The notes below the pieces were generated by a model. That model did no database searches, was not told where the DNA came from, and worked only from the letters and a program-made list of their open reading frames with translations. The translations under genes and the position numbers were made by a program. Source: Arthrobacter sp. Alg241-R88 (GTDB lineage: Bacteria; Actinomycetota; Actinomycetes; Actinomycetales; Micrococcaceae). Taken from it: a stretch of DNA of 64,000 nucleotides. Where the stretch lies: the NCBI RefSeq assembly GCF_900537115.1, contig NZ_UNRG01000005.1:222539-286538 (forward strand), given 5' to 3'. Below, piece after piece: positions 1-9,100 of the stretch. Position 1 is the first letter of the stretch. Each line of letters begins with the position of its first letter.

Positions 1-1
1 A

Positions 2-205
2 CTCTTCCCGGACGGACGCCCTTTCCACACCATGAGCTTCACGCCGGAGGCCAACCTGGACCAGCACTGGTGCGCTCCCGACACGTACCGCGTAACGTAC
101 TCCTACGAGGGCCCCCGCAGCTTCAGCTACAGCTGGGACGTGCAGGGGCCGCGGAAGGACCTCCTGCTGAGCTCGCGCCTGGTGCGGCAGGAGCAGGACG
201 CATGA
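2..205 (+). CDS. DUF6314 family protein, C-terminal part
   Basis: The frame is open from the left edge to a TGA at 203-205 and gives about 67 residues; the 5' end lies outside the window. The visible part contains FPDGRPFH, then CAPDTYRV and a C-terminal WDVQGPRKDLLL. This pattern (PDGRPFH, a CAPD-Y stretch, then GPxKDLLL) matches the end of the DUF6314 family as I remember it, a small cytosolic lipocalin-like domain of unknown function. The stop overlaps the ATG of the NUDIX gene (ATGA at 202-205), so the two are probably translated together; a nucleotide-related housekeeping role is only an inference from that. Confidence 0.7.
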   Translation, partial: LFPDGRPFHTMSFTPEANLDQHWCAPDTYRVTYSYEGPRSFSYSWDVQGPRKDLLLSSRLVRQEQDA

Positions 206-624
206 AAAACCGCATCGTGGTCTCCGCCGTCTGCGTCTTCGACAACGCCGGCCGCCTCCTGACCGTGCGGAAGCGCGGCACCTCCATGTTTATGCACCCC
301 GGCGGCAAGCCCGAAGTTTGGGAAACGGCCGTGCAGGCTGCAGCGCGGGAACTGGCCGAAGAGGTGGGCATTGTCCTTGATCCAGCCGACCTGCAACTGA
401 TGGGCGTCTGGATTGCGGACGCCGCAAACGAGGCCGCCACGGACATCGAAGCCACCGTGTTCCTGGCGCCGGGCACATGGGACGCCCATCCATCCGCCGA
501 GATAGCGGAGATCCGCTGGCTGGAACCCGGCGGCGAACTGCCGCAGGACCTCGCACCGCTGCTGACCGAGCACATCCTGCCGGAACTCGCGGCCAGGGCT
601 CACACCGTGTGGACGGAAGGCTAA
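202..624 (+). CDS. NUDIX hydrolase
   Basis: This 140-residue protein has a complete Nudix box: G35, E41, then R49-E50-L51-A52-E53-E54-V55-G56-I57, as in GX5EX7REUXEEXGU. Family members hydrolyse nucleoside diphosphates linked to another moiety (X), using a divalent metal held by the box glutamates; the substrate cannot be read from sequence. The frame is open further upstream, but ATG 202 is preferred because it overlaps the previous stop as ATGA and removes an Ala/Gly-rich extension that lies over the preceding gene in another frame. The gene converges on the ABC exporter, and the two stop codons overlap at 621-624, leaving no room for a conventional terminator. Confidence 0.85.
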   Translation: MKNRIVVSAVCVFDNAGRLLTVRKRGTSMFMHPGGKPEVWETAVQAAARELAEEVGIVLDPADLQLMGVWIADAANEAATDIEATVFLAPGTWDAHPSAEIAEIRWLEPGGELPQDLAPLLTEHILPELAARAHTVWTEG

Positions 625-2534
625 AACTCGGGAACTGCTTCCTGGGCCACTGCCGTGGCTTCGGCAAACTGCGTCCGGTATAGCTCGGCGTAGCGGCCGT
701 CAGCGGCCAGGAGTTCGGTGTGGGTGCCCCGCTCCACAATCCGGCCGTCCTCCACCACGAGGATTGCGTCAGCGGCACGGACAGTGGACAAGCGGTGTGC
801 GATGACGACGGCGGTGCGCCCCTCGAGTGCGGCGCCCAAGGCAGCCTGCACGGCGGCCTCGTTGGTGGAGTCCAGCGCGGCCGTCGCCTCATCGAGGATG
901 ACCACGCGGGGCTGGGCGATGAGCAGCCGGGCGATGGTGAGCCGTTGCCTTTCGCCACCGGAGAGCCGGTAGCCGCGTTCACCCACCACCGTGTCCAGTC
1001 CATCGGGCAGGGAGCGGATCATGGCTTCAAGCCGCGCCTGCCGGATGGCCTCCCACATGTCCGCTTCCGTGGCATCGGGCTTTGCGAGCCGGAGGTTGGA
1101 GGCGATGGTTTCGTGGAAGAGGTGGCCGTCCTGCGTCACCATGCCCAGGGTGTCCCGCAGCGAGTCAAAGGTGGCGTCGCGCAGGTCCAGCCCGGTTCCG
1201 GCAGTGGTTCCGCCCAGGCGCACGGCGCCAAAGTCCACGTCGTAGAGCCGGGCCAGCAGTTGGGCGATAGTCGATTTCCCGGCACCGGAGGATCCCACCA
1301 GTGCCACCGTCTGGCCTGGTTCGACGCGGAAGCTGATGCCGTGCAGCACTTCCTCCCCGCCGCGGGTGTCCAGCGTGGACACCTCCTCCAGGGAGGCCAG
1401 TGAAACCTTGTCAGCGGAAGGATAGGCGAAGCGGACGTCGTCGAACTCCACCGAGACTGGCCCGGGCGGAACAGCTACAGCGCCGGGTTTCTCCTGGATC
1501 AGGGGTTTGAGGTCCAGGATTTCAAAGACCCGCTCGAAGCTCACCAGGGCACTCATGATCTCCACCCGGGCATTGGACAGGGCCGTCAGCGGGGCATACA
1601 GCCGGGTGAGAAGCAGGGCCAGCACCACAACGTCGCCTGCCGCCAGCTGGCCGGTAATGGCGAACCAACCACCCAGCCCGTACACCAGGGCGAGGGCGAG
1701 CGCGGAGACCAGCGTCAGGGCTGTCACGAAGGTGAACTGCAGCATCGCGGTCCGGACGCCGATGTCGCGCACGCGGCCGGCGCGGACGGCGAACTCGCGG
1801 GATTCCTCGTCCGGGCGGCCGAAGAGCTTGACCAGGGTGGCGCCGGGGGCGGAGAAGCGCTCCGTCATCTGGGTGCCCATGGCTGCATTGTGCTCTGCCG
1901 CCTCTCGGCGCAGGTCGGCGAGTTTGGAGCCCATCCGCCGCGCGGGGATGAGGAAGACCGGCAGCAGGAGCATGGCCAGGAGTGTCACCTGCCAGGACGT
2001 GCCGAGCATAACGATGAGCGTGAGGACCAGTGCCACCACGTTGCTGACCACGCCGGAGAGGGTGCCGGCGAACGCGGACTGGGCGCCGATGACATCGTTG
2101 TTCAGGCGGCTGACCAGGGCTCCGGTGCGGGTGCGGGTGAAGAACGCGATGGGCATCTTCTGCACGTGGTCGAAGACCCGGGTGCGCAGATCCACGATCA
2201 CGCCCTCACCGATGGTGGAGGAGAGCCAGCGGCTTACCAGGCCAAGGCCTGCTTCGGCTACAGCCACGACGGCGATGAGCACGGCAAGGCGGACCACCTC
2301 CTCCGCGGCGGCCTTGGCCACGATCGCGTCCACCACCTGCCCTGCGAGGACGGGGGTGGCCACAGCGAGGACTGCCATCACAATGGACAACGCCACAAAG
2401 GCAAGCAGTTTGCCGCGGTGCGGCCGGGCAAATCCGAGGACACGCTTCAGGGTTGCCTTGGAGAACGGCTTCGAACCGCTCTTGGCCCGGGTGATCTTGT
2501 ACAGGGAGTTCCAGGCCACCCCTTCCATGCTCAT
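621..2534 (-). CDS. ABC transporter, fused membrane and ATPase half-exporter
   Basis: The protein is 637 residues. The N-terminal half is a six-helix exporter domain with hydrophobic runs after FARPHRGKLLAF, and the C-terminal half is a nucleotide-binding domain with Walker A GSSGAGKST, signature LSGGERQR and Walker B VVILDEATAALD. It would act as a homo- or heterodimeric exporter in the cytoplasmic membrane; the cargo is unknown. ATG 2534 is chosen because it overlaps the ABC-F stop (ATGA) and has GAGGAG about eight bases upstream. An upstream in-frame ATG lies inside the ABC-F gene and lacks such a site. Coupling to an ABC-F protein suggests a joint role in antibiotic tolerance, which is an inference. 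Confidence 0.88.
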   Translation of the reverse strand: MSMEGVAWNSLYKITRAKSGSKPFSKATLKRVLGFARPHRGKLLAFVALSIVMAVLAVATPVLAGQVVDAIVAKAAAEEVVRLAVLIAVVAVAEAGLGLVSRWLSSTIGEGVIVDLRTRVFDHVQKMPIAFFTRTRTGALVSRLNNDVIGAQSAFAGTLSGVVSNVVALVLTLIVMLGTSWQVTLLAMLLLPVFLIPARRMGSKLADLRREAAEHNAAMGTQMTERFSAPGATLVKLFGRPDEESREFAVRAGRVRDIGVRTAMLQFTFVTALTLVSALALALVYGLGGWFAITGQLAAGDVVVLALLLTRLYAPLTALSNARVEIMSALVSFERVFEILDLKPLIQEKPGAVAVPPGPVSVEFDDVRFAYPSADKVSLASLEEVSTLDTRGGEEVLHGISFRVEPGQTVALVGSSGAGKSTIAQLLARLYDVDFGAVRLGGTTAGTGLDLRDATFDSLRDTLGMVTQDGHLFHETIASNLRLAKPDATEADMWEAIRQARLEAMIRSLPDGLDTVVGERGYRLSGGERQRLTIARLLIAQPRVVILDEATAALDSTNEAAVQAALGAALEGRTAVVIAHRLSTVRAADAILVVEDGRIVERGTHTELLAADGRYAELYRTQFAEATAVAQEAVPEF

Positions 2535-4174
2535 TGCTGCTGCTCCTCTACCATTCCGTTCCCAACATGCCAACGTACATCCAGCCGCACGTTCTCCAGC
2601 AGCCTCCGGTCGTGCGTCACCAGCAGGAGGGCGCCGTCGTAGCTTTCCAGCGCCTCCTCGAGCTGTTCGATGGCCGGAAGGTCAAGGTGGTTTGTCGGCT
2701 CATCCAGGACAAGCAGGTTCACGCCGCGAGCCTGCAGCAGTGCCAGGGCAGCCCTGGTCCGTTCGCCCGGCGACAGCGAATCGACTGTACGGGCAGTGTG
2801 GTCCGCCTTGAGGCCGAACTTCGCAAGCAGGGTCCGGACGTCTGCCGGGTTCAGGTCCACCAGGACGGCCTCAACGGCGTCCGCCAGGGCAAGATGGCCT
2901 GCAAGCAGCCCGCGGGCCTGGTCGATCTCGCCGACGGCCACCGAAGCGCCCATGGCAGCGCTGCCGGACTCCGGTGCGAGGTCGCCCAAAAGAAGGCGCA
3001 GCAGGGTGGACTTGCCTGCGCCGTTGGGACCCGTAATCCCGATCCGCTCCCCCGCATTGAGCTGGAGGTTGACCGGGCCGAGGGTGAAGGTGCCCTGCCG
3101 GACCACCGCGTCGCGGAGGGTGGCCACCACGGCGCTTGAACGCGGCGCCTTGCCGATGGAGAACTGGAGCTGCCATTCCTTCCGGGGCTCGTCCACCACC
3201 TCCAGCCGGGCAATCCGGGATTCCATCTGCCGCACCTTCTGGGCCTGCTTCTCGGAGGACTCGGAGCTGGCGGCGCGGCGGATCTTGTCGTTGTCCGGGT
3301 TCTTCTTCATGGCGTTCCGGACGCCCTGCGAGCTCCATTCCCGCTGCGTCCTTGCCCGTGACACCAGGTCCGCCTTGGTGGCGGCGAACTCCTCATACTT
3401 CTCGCGTGCGTGGCGCCGGGCCACTGCACGTTCTTCGAGGAAGGCGTCATAGCCGCCGTCGTAAACGGCGACGGAGTTCTGCGCCAGGTCCAGTTCCACT
3501 ACCGTGGTGACGCAGCGCGCCAGGAACTCCCTGTCGTGGCTCACCAGGACAACGCCGCCTCGCAACCCGCGGACAAAGTCCTCGAGCTTCGCGAGTCCGG
3601 CAAGGTCAAGATCGTTGGTGGGCTCATCCAGGAGGACCACGTCGAACCGGCTGAGCAGCAGGGCTGCAAGCGCCACCCGCGCTGCCTGGCCGCCGGACAA
3701 ACCTGTCATTTCAGCGTCTGCCCCGGTCTCCAGGCCCAATTCGGCCAGTACGGCGGGGATGCGGTCGTCAAGGTCAGCAGCACCGGAAGCCATCCAGCGG
3801 TCGAAAGCCCGCGCGTAGGCGTCATCGGCACCGGGCGCGCCGGAGCCAAGCGCCTCTGCTGTGGATTCCATCTCCGCCGTGGCCTCGGCGCAGCCGGTCC
3901 TGCGGGCAATGTACGCGGCAACTGATTCACCGGGGATCCGCTCGTGCTCCTGGGGAAGCCACCCCACGAAGGCGTCGGCCGGAGCAAGGCTGACATTGCC
4001 GTCCTGCGGCTGGTCGACGCCTGCGAGGAGGCGGAGCAGGGTGGATTTGCCGGCACCGTTGGCACCCACCACACCTACAACATCGCCGGGGGCAACGGTG
4101 AGGGAAAGTTGGGAAAAGAGCAGCCGGTGGTCGTGGCCGCCGGAAACATCCTTTGCCACAAGGGTCGCAGTCAT
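2531..4174 (-). CDS. ABC-F family ATP-binding protein
   Basis: The protein is 547 residues with two nucleotide-binding domains and no membrane segment. NBD1 has GANGAGKST, LSGGQAARVALA and DVVLLDEPTNDLD; NBD2 has GPNGAGKST, LSPGERTRAALA and LLVLDEPTNHLD. Between them lies a charged helical linker rich in Lys, Arg and Glu. This is the ABC-F architecture: soluble ATPases that bind the ribosomal E site and either protect against antibiotics or tune translation. ATG 4174 follows AAAGG by nine bases; ATG 4183 (three residues longer) is possible. The frame stays open another 134 codons upstream, through a hairpin that looks like an attenuator at 4275-4321. Whether it confers resistance or is a housekeeping Uup/EttA-like protein is not decided here. 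Confidence 0.87.
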   Translation of the reverse strand: MTATLVAKDVSGGHDHRLLFSQLSLTVAPGDVVGVVGANGAGKSTLLRLLAGVDQPQDGNVSLAPADAFVGWLPQEHERIPGESVAAYIARRTGCAEATAEMESTAEALGSGAPGADDAYARAFDRWMASGAADLDDRIPAVLAELGLETGADAEMTGLSGGQAARVALAALLLSRFDVVLLDEPTNDLDLAGLAKLEDFVRGLRGGVVLVSHDREFLARCVTTVVELDLAQNSVAVYDGGYDAFLEERAVARRHAREKYEEFAATKADLVSRARTQREWSSQGVRNAMKKNPDNDKIRRAASSESSEKQAQKVRQMESRIARLEVVDEPRKEWQLQFSIGKAPRSSAVVATLRDAVVRQGTFTLGPVNLQLNAGERIGITGPNGAGKSTLLRLLLGDLAPESGSAAMGASVAVGEIDQARGLLAGHLALADAVEAVLVDLNPADVRTLLAKFGLKADHTARTVDSLSPGERTRAALALLQARGVNLLVLDEPTNHLDLPAIEQLEEALESYDGALLLVTHDRRLLENVRLDVRWHVGNGMVEEQQQ

Positions 4175-4274
4175 GGTGTCCATCCTTTCGCCGGAGCGCG
4201 CAGCAGTTCTGGCGCTTCCCGGCCCGCAAAGCCTCTCGCATTCCGGCAGGAGGACGGCGCCCGGAGCCCGGACA

Positions 4275-4321
4275 TAAAAGAACCCGCTGGTCCGGACTTG
4301 GGGGGTGTACGGACCAACGGG
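4275..4321 (-). terminator. Intrinsic terminator in the ABC-F leader (attenuator candidate)
   Basis: On the minus strand CCCGTTGGTCCG (4321-4310) pairs with CGGACCAGCGGG (4294-4283): a 12-bp stem with one G-U pair and a 15-base loop, followed by TTCTTTTA. It lies about 100 bases upstream of the ABC-F start and downstream of the likely promoter area, so it should stop leader transcripts unless prevented. Leaders with a small ORF and a terminator are a known control for ABC-F antibiotic-resistance genes. Here the hairpin is itself within an open frame (ATG at 4330) that continues into ABC-F. Confidence 0.75.
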
Positions 4322-4357
4322 CTCGACCATCAAGCATAGTCGAAACATGCAGGCGGG

Positions 4358-4391
4358 TAAAATCGGCGTCGGTGACATCAGGCTAAAATCG
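4358..4391. promoter_or_regulatory. Direct repeat TAAAATCG in the divergent promoter region
   Basis: TAAAATCG occurs at 4358-4365 and again at 4384-4391, a 26-bp period, between the divergent ABC-F and tandem-HTH genes. On the plus strand the TAAAAT at 4384-4389 could serve as a -10 box for the HTH gene that starts at 4422. A two-site arrangement would suit a protein with two HTH domains, but this is only suggestive. Confidence 0.3.
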
Positions 4392-4421
4392 ACAAACCAC
4401 CCGTTCTCCAGAGAGCCCCCT

Positions 4422-5159
4422 ATGACCCTCCCCGCCAAGGCGTTCCAGCGCTGGCTGCAAGGCATTGCGCCGGACGCCAGCACGGCAGACGTCTGCAGGA
4501 TTTCCGGGATCAAGCGGACCACCCTGGCCCAGCAGCTTGTCCGTGGAAAAGTCTCGGTAAGCACAGTGGTCAGCATCAGCCGCGCCTACAACATCAACCC
4601 GGTTGCGGCTTTGGCTGACTTCGAGCCCTACCGGGAACTGGCCGGTCCCCAGCAGCCGCCTACGCGCTGCGAGCTGGTAAGCCAGATCTCAACTGCCGAC
4701 CTCCTGCGCGCTATGCTGGCGCGTCCGGGGATGGACCCGGCCGGGCCACCGGGCGGTGAAGGGCCCGTACTGTCGCCGGCGCCGCACGCCACGTCCGTCA
4801 GGAACTGGGTTGATGCCATTGACGACGGCGAGCTGCGGCACCGTGTTTCCGCCGCCACCGGCATCGCACCGCAGAACTATTCCGCGCAGTTGTCCGCCAA
4901 CCGGCTGTCAGCCGGGCTGGCGGTTGCCACGGCTGTCGCAGCAGGTGTTGGCCTAACCGATGGCCTGGTGGCCACGGGCCTGGTTACGGAGGAAGAGGCA
5001 GGGTGGCTTCCGGGCGCACGGCAGGCAGCACTGGACAGCCTGTCCGATGGCGACCTCGCGGTCCTGGCCGGCGACAGGCTGCAGGCACTGGGCAAGGTGC
5101 TGCGGCGCCAGGAGCAGGACCAAGCGCAGACGGAAAAGATTTGGGAGAACCTGGGATGA
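4422..5159 (+). CDS. Tandem helix-turn-helix protein, function unknown
   Basis: The protein is 245 residues. Residues about 8-66 form an XRE-like HTH unit (STADVCRISGIKRTTLAQQL, then RGKVSVSTVVSISRA and INPVAALA). Residues about 126-187 repeat the same pattern in diverged form (NWVDAIDDGELRHRV, SAATGIAPQNYSAQL, SAGLAVATAVAAGVGLTDGL), so the protein looks like an internal duplication with a Pro/Gly-rich linker. The last 30 residues are a charged helix (QALGKVLRRQEQDQAQ). ATG 4422 has GAGAG nearby; the longer open frame upstream starts inside the divergent promoter region. Its stop overlaps the ATG of the membrane protein (ATGA), so the two form one unit. A DNA-binding role is likely; targets are unknown. 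Confidence 0.7.
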   Translation: MTLPAKAFQRWLQGIAPDASTADVCRISGIKRTTLAQQLVRGKVSVSTVVSISRAYNINPVAALADFEPYRELAGPQQPPTRCELVSQISTADLLRAMLARPGMDPAGPPGGEGPVLSPAPHATSVRNWVDAIDDGELRHRVSAATGIAPQNYSAQLSANRLSAGLAVATAVAAGVGLTDGLVATGLVTEEEAGWLPGARQAALDSLSDGDLAVLAGDRLQALGKVLRRQEQDQAQTEKIWENLG

Positions 5160-5893
5160 TCGAAACCCTTCAGTGGTCAACGCTGGCCATCTGCGGCCTA
5201 ATTGCCGCAGCCCGGGTGCCCAGCGCCGTCCGGGGAGAGAACAGGTCGCTTTTTTACATCTTCGCCCTGATGACCGCGGCCATCCTTCTGAGCATCGAGG
5301 CTCCCTACGTCGCCATTGACACGGCTTTGGGAGGCGTCAACCTCGCCAATCTGCTGTTGCGCTTCATCATTTTCGCGGCCATTTATTTTGTTGGCATCCG
5401 GGTCACGCGCGGGTTCGGAGCCGAGCATGGTTATCGGCTCATCACGGGAAGGATTGGCCTGGCCGTCCTGCTGGTGGTTTCCCTGCTGATGCTCGGTGTC
5501 TTCTTCCTGATGGACACTGCAGGTTCCTCCGCCGGTTTGGGGGCCGTCTCCGCGAAGGACCACCGTCACGGTGTCCTGGTGGAGTACTACGGTGCAGCCG
5601 GACGGGCCTATCCCTCGTATGTCTCCCTGGTGCTGCTTCCAGCGATGGTGCGCGCAGCGCAGAGCAGGCTGCCGGTTCTGGTCCGGCTAGCCGCCGCGCT
5701 TTTGGCCGTAGGTGGAGTTGCTATTGCCCTGACCCTCCTGTTCCCCCTGGTGCCGGTGGAGTGGTCTGCAGGCAAATTCATCGTCAACTACACAGCAGTG
5801 CTCTGTTTCGTCCTCGGCCTGGCGCTGATCTGGGTAGCCAGGGTTAGAAGCAGCAGGAACAACAAGCCGAAAAGGACATCTACCGAAACGTAA
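5156..5893 (+). CDS. Polytopic membrane protein, about seven helices, function unknown
   Basis: The protein is 245 residues with hydrophobic segments near residues 5-20, 31-48, 59-78, 95-117, 150-166, 178-198 and 208-228, and a short basic tail (RVRSSRNNKPKR) on the likely cytoplasmic side. The start at 5156 overlaps the stop of the HTH gene, which supports a dedicated regulator-membrane protein pair. The N-terminal arrangement resembles the seven-helix part of DUF6545-type actinobacterial proteins that sit next to HTH genes, but the cytoplasmic C-terminal domain of that group is missing; this comparison is from memory and uncertain. A terminator overlaps its 3' end. Confidence 0.65.
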   Translation: MIETLQWSTLAICGLIAAARVPSAVRGENRSLFYIFALMTAAILLSIEAPYVAIDTALGGVNLANLLLRFIIFAAIYFVGIRVTRGFGAEHGYRLITGRIGLAVLLVVSLLMLGVFFLMDTAGSSAGLGAVSAKDHRHGVLVEYYGAAGRAYPSYVSLVLLPAMVRAAQSRLPVLVRLAAALLAVGGVAIALTLLFPLVPVEWSAGKFIVNYTAVLCFVLGLALIWVARVRSSRNNKPKRTSTET

Positions 5894-5906
5894 CCTTTTC
5901 GGCTTT
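5866..5906 (+). terminator. Rho-independent terminator after the HTH/membrane pair
   Basis: GCCGAAAAGG (5866-5875) and CCTTTTCGGC (5894-5903) form a perfect 10-bp inverted repeat, followed by TTT. The left arm lies inside the last codons of the membrane protein gene, whose stop falls in the loop. Confidence 0.65.
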
Positions 5907-5950
5907 CACAAATTCATTAGAGTGTGAAACAATCATGAATGTGTGAAGGT

Positions 5951-6064
5951 GGGAGCCCGGGGCGTTTTCGAACGGGGATACTTTCTTGAACGATGTGGCT
6001 CCCGGGGGCCTTTGCATGCTTTGGGGGGATGAGTGGTGGCGGCCGTTGGGGACCGCCCCCACTC
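5951..6064. other. Hairpin-rich gap between convergent genes
   Basis: The gap between the membrane protein stop and the mannosidase stop carries two further inverted repeats and no credible gene. GGGAGCC (5951-5957) pairs with GGCTCCC (5997-6003), and GAGTGGTGGCGG (6031-6042) pairs with CCGCCCCCACTC (6053-6064) with one mismatch. Neither is followed by a strong T run. They may end the minus-strand mannosidase transcript or form part of a small RNA; I see no decisive sign. Confidence 0.35.
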
Positions 6065-6121
6065 AGCCATTTAAGGGCCCTTTCTGCCCTTTTCCAGAAA
6101 GCACGAGGCTAAGCCGGGATG

Positions 6122-9100
6122 CTAGGCGCGAGTGCGCACAAACCGCAGCGTGACCAACTGGAACGGCCGCAGGAGCAGCTCCGTTCCCTCGGGCCCGGCT
6201 TCGACGCCGGACGCCTGCACGGGGCGCTCCAGCAAGTCGACGGCTTCGACCTGCTGAACCGGGAAGTTCGCTGCGAGCCGTCCCGCCGAGCGCTGCCCCA
6301 ACGACTCGTACAACCGGACAACCACATCCCCGGAGCCGTCCTCCGCCAGCTTTACCGCCTCGATGACCAGGGCAGGGTTTGACACGGAAAACAGCGGCTC
6401 CACCGGCGCGGCGCCAGTGACGAGCCGCGGTACGAGGTTCGTCCGGTAACCTTCCTGGACGGCGTCGGCGATGTCAGCACCCGGCCGGATAGTGACTGTC
6501 AGCTCGTGGTGTCCGCGGTCTGCGTCCGGATCCGGGAACTTCGGGGCGCGCAAAAGCGACATACGCACGGTGGTGGTGGTGCCGCCGTCGGCCTCCCTGA
6601 TGCTCCTGGTGACGTCATGACCATAGGTGGACGAGTTCGAAACTGCGACGCCGTAGCCCGGCTCGGCCACGTGGATCCAGCGGTGCGCGCAGATTTCAAA
6701 CTTGGCCGCTTCCCAGGACGTGTTGATGTGGGTGGGGCGGAAGACGTGCCCGAACTGCGTCTCCGCCGCCGACCGGTCCGCCCGTACGTCCAGGGCGAAG
6801 CCAAGCTTCAACAGCTTTTCCCGCTCCTGCCAGTCCACGGAAGTGGTGATGGAAAGCGAGGGGCTTCCGGCGGCGAGGCTGATGCGCTGGGTAATGGCAG
6901 AGGATCCGGCCATCCGCTCCACCACAACAGCAGCTTCACCGTCGTGCTCCGCGAGGCGCACCGACTCCGCGCAGGTCAACGCTGTGACGTTGCGGCGGTA
7001 GAACTCGTCAATGTCCCAGGCGTCCCACTCGTTGGGGGTGTCACGGTGCAGTTCCAGCAGGTTGCCGCGCTCCCCCGGGGCAATCGCCTCACGGCCGCTC
7101 GCGTAGTCCCGAAGCGAGGTGAGCAAACCGTCCGCGTCCAGCACTGCCCGGATGATGCCGTTGTCCAAAACGAAGCCGGCGTCCCGGGCTGCGGCACGGG
7201 CCGGTAGCGGTGACCCCACCGGCTCGCCCGCTGCCAGTGCCGGCACGCCGTCGCGGGCATGCGGCGCGGCGTTCAACAGGAACTGCCGCTCCCCTGTGCC
7301 TAGGACTGCCCTGGCAGCCTGCGCGATCAAAGCTTCGAGGGCGGATTCGATGGCCTGGTAATTGCGTTCGGCGTCCTGGTGGACCCAGGCGATGGAACTG
7401 CCGGGAAGGATGTCATGGAACTGATGCAGCAGCACCAGCCGCCACAGCCTCTTGAGCTCGGCAGCGGGATAGGCAAACGAGCCTTCTGTCCGGACTGCGG
7501 CCGTGGTGCACCACAGTTCTGCCTCGCGCAGCAGGTGTTCACTGCGCCGGTTGCCCTTCTTGGTCCTGGCCTGGCTGGTGTAGGTGCCGCGGTGCAGTTC
7601 GAGATACATCTCGCCCACCCACACGGGCAGGGAGGAATATTCGTCCTCAGCCTGCCGGAAGAAGCTCTCCGCGGATCCGATCCTTACCTTCGGCGAGCCT
7701 TCAAGGTCCGCTGTCCTGGCAGCCGCAGCCAGCATTTCCCGCGTGGGGCCGCCGCCGCCGTCGCCGTAGCCGAAGGGCACCAGCGACACCGAGCCGCGGC
7801 CATGGTCACGGTAGTTCCGCTCGGCGTGGGCCAGCTCGCGTCCGCTGAGCTGGGAATTGTAGGTGTCCACCGGCGGGAAGTGGGTGAAGAGCCTGGTGCC
7901 GTCGATTCCCTCCCAGTTGAAAGTATGGTGCGGCATCCTGTTGGTCTGGTTCCAGGAGATTTTTTGGGTGAGGAACCACCGGCTGCCGGCGGACTTGACG
8001 ATTTGCGGCAGGGCCGCCGAGTATCCGAAGGAGTCCGGCAGCCAGGCTTCCCGGCAGTCGACGCCGAATTCGGCCAGGAAGAAGCTCTTCCCCTCCACAA
8101 ACTGCCGTGCCATGGCCTCGCCGCCGGGCATGTTGGTGTCAGATTCCACCCACATGCCGCCAACCGGCACGAATTGCCCTGCACGCACCTTTTCCCGGAT
8201 CCGGCCAAAAAGTTCAGGGTAGAACTCCTTGATCCAGGCGAACTGCTGGGCAGATGAGCAGGAGAAAACGAAATCGGGGTATTCATCCATCAGGGCAACT
8301 ACGTTGGAGAACGTCCTGGCGCATTTGCGGATGGTTTCGCGGACGGGCCAAAGCCACGCGGAGTCGATGTGGGCATGCCCGGTGGCAACGAGCTGGTGGG
8401 CGGAAGAATAGGCCGGCCTGGCCAGCACCTCGGCGAGGGCTTCGCGTCCGGCTGCGGCGGTCCCGGCAACGTCGTCAGGGTCCATCACATCCATCATGCG
8501 CTCAAGTGCCCGGAGGATCTCGTGCCGCCGCGGCAGCTCCCAGGGAAGTACGGCCATCAGCCCGGACAGGGTCCAGATGTCCTGCTGGAGTTCCCAAACG
8601 GTCTGGTTCAACTCCGCGATGGAGATGGTTCCCAGCCTGTACTGCGGTGCTGTTCCGGCCGTTGACTTGTCCCCATAGGGCGTAGGCGCGAAAGTCCAGC
8701 CTTGGGCGACATCGGGGTTGGCGGCGGCCTCCACATAGAAGTCCACCGCCATGCCCCCTCCCAGGAGCTTCAGCGGGATGTACTGGTTCCGGGGTGATAC
8801 GGCCTTGATGATGGTGCCGTCGGCGCGCCAGGCGATTCCCTCGCACTGGAAGCCGGGCACTTCGATGGTGAAGCCGAGGTCAACCACCACTTCGATAGTG
8901 GTGTCCGGCCCCGCGCCCCAGAACTCGGGGACTTCGCCCTGGAGGCGGAGCCACTTGGTACCCCAGGGCTTTCCCCAGGGAGCACCGTGTTCCTGCGGCT
9001 GGAACTTTTGCCGCATCGCCTCGAGGGCCGGCACCGGTTCGTCCGGCACGTCCCAACTGCTCAGCGTCAGGGGAAGGCTCCGGCTGTATACGGCGGGACT

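Noticed and set aside
1507..2811. 434-codon plus-strand open frame
   Set aside because: It is antisense to the ABC exporter and ABC-F genes, and its translation is Ser/Arg/Thr-rich low complexity, as expected for a shadow of GC-rich coding DNA.
4175..4576. 134-codon N-terminal extension of the ABC-F protein
   Set aside because: It covers the divergent promoter and the attenuator hairpin, lacks ABC-F similarity, and a good ribosome-binding site precedes ATG 4174. The part from 4330 is kept only as a regulatory finding.
2531..5893. Genomic island or phage remnant at the ABC-F/HTH region
   Set aside because: Base composition and codon use look like the rest of the window; no integrase, tRNA junction or direct repeats flank it.
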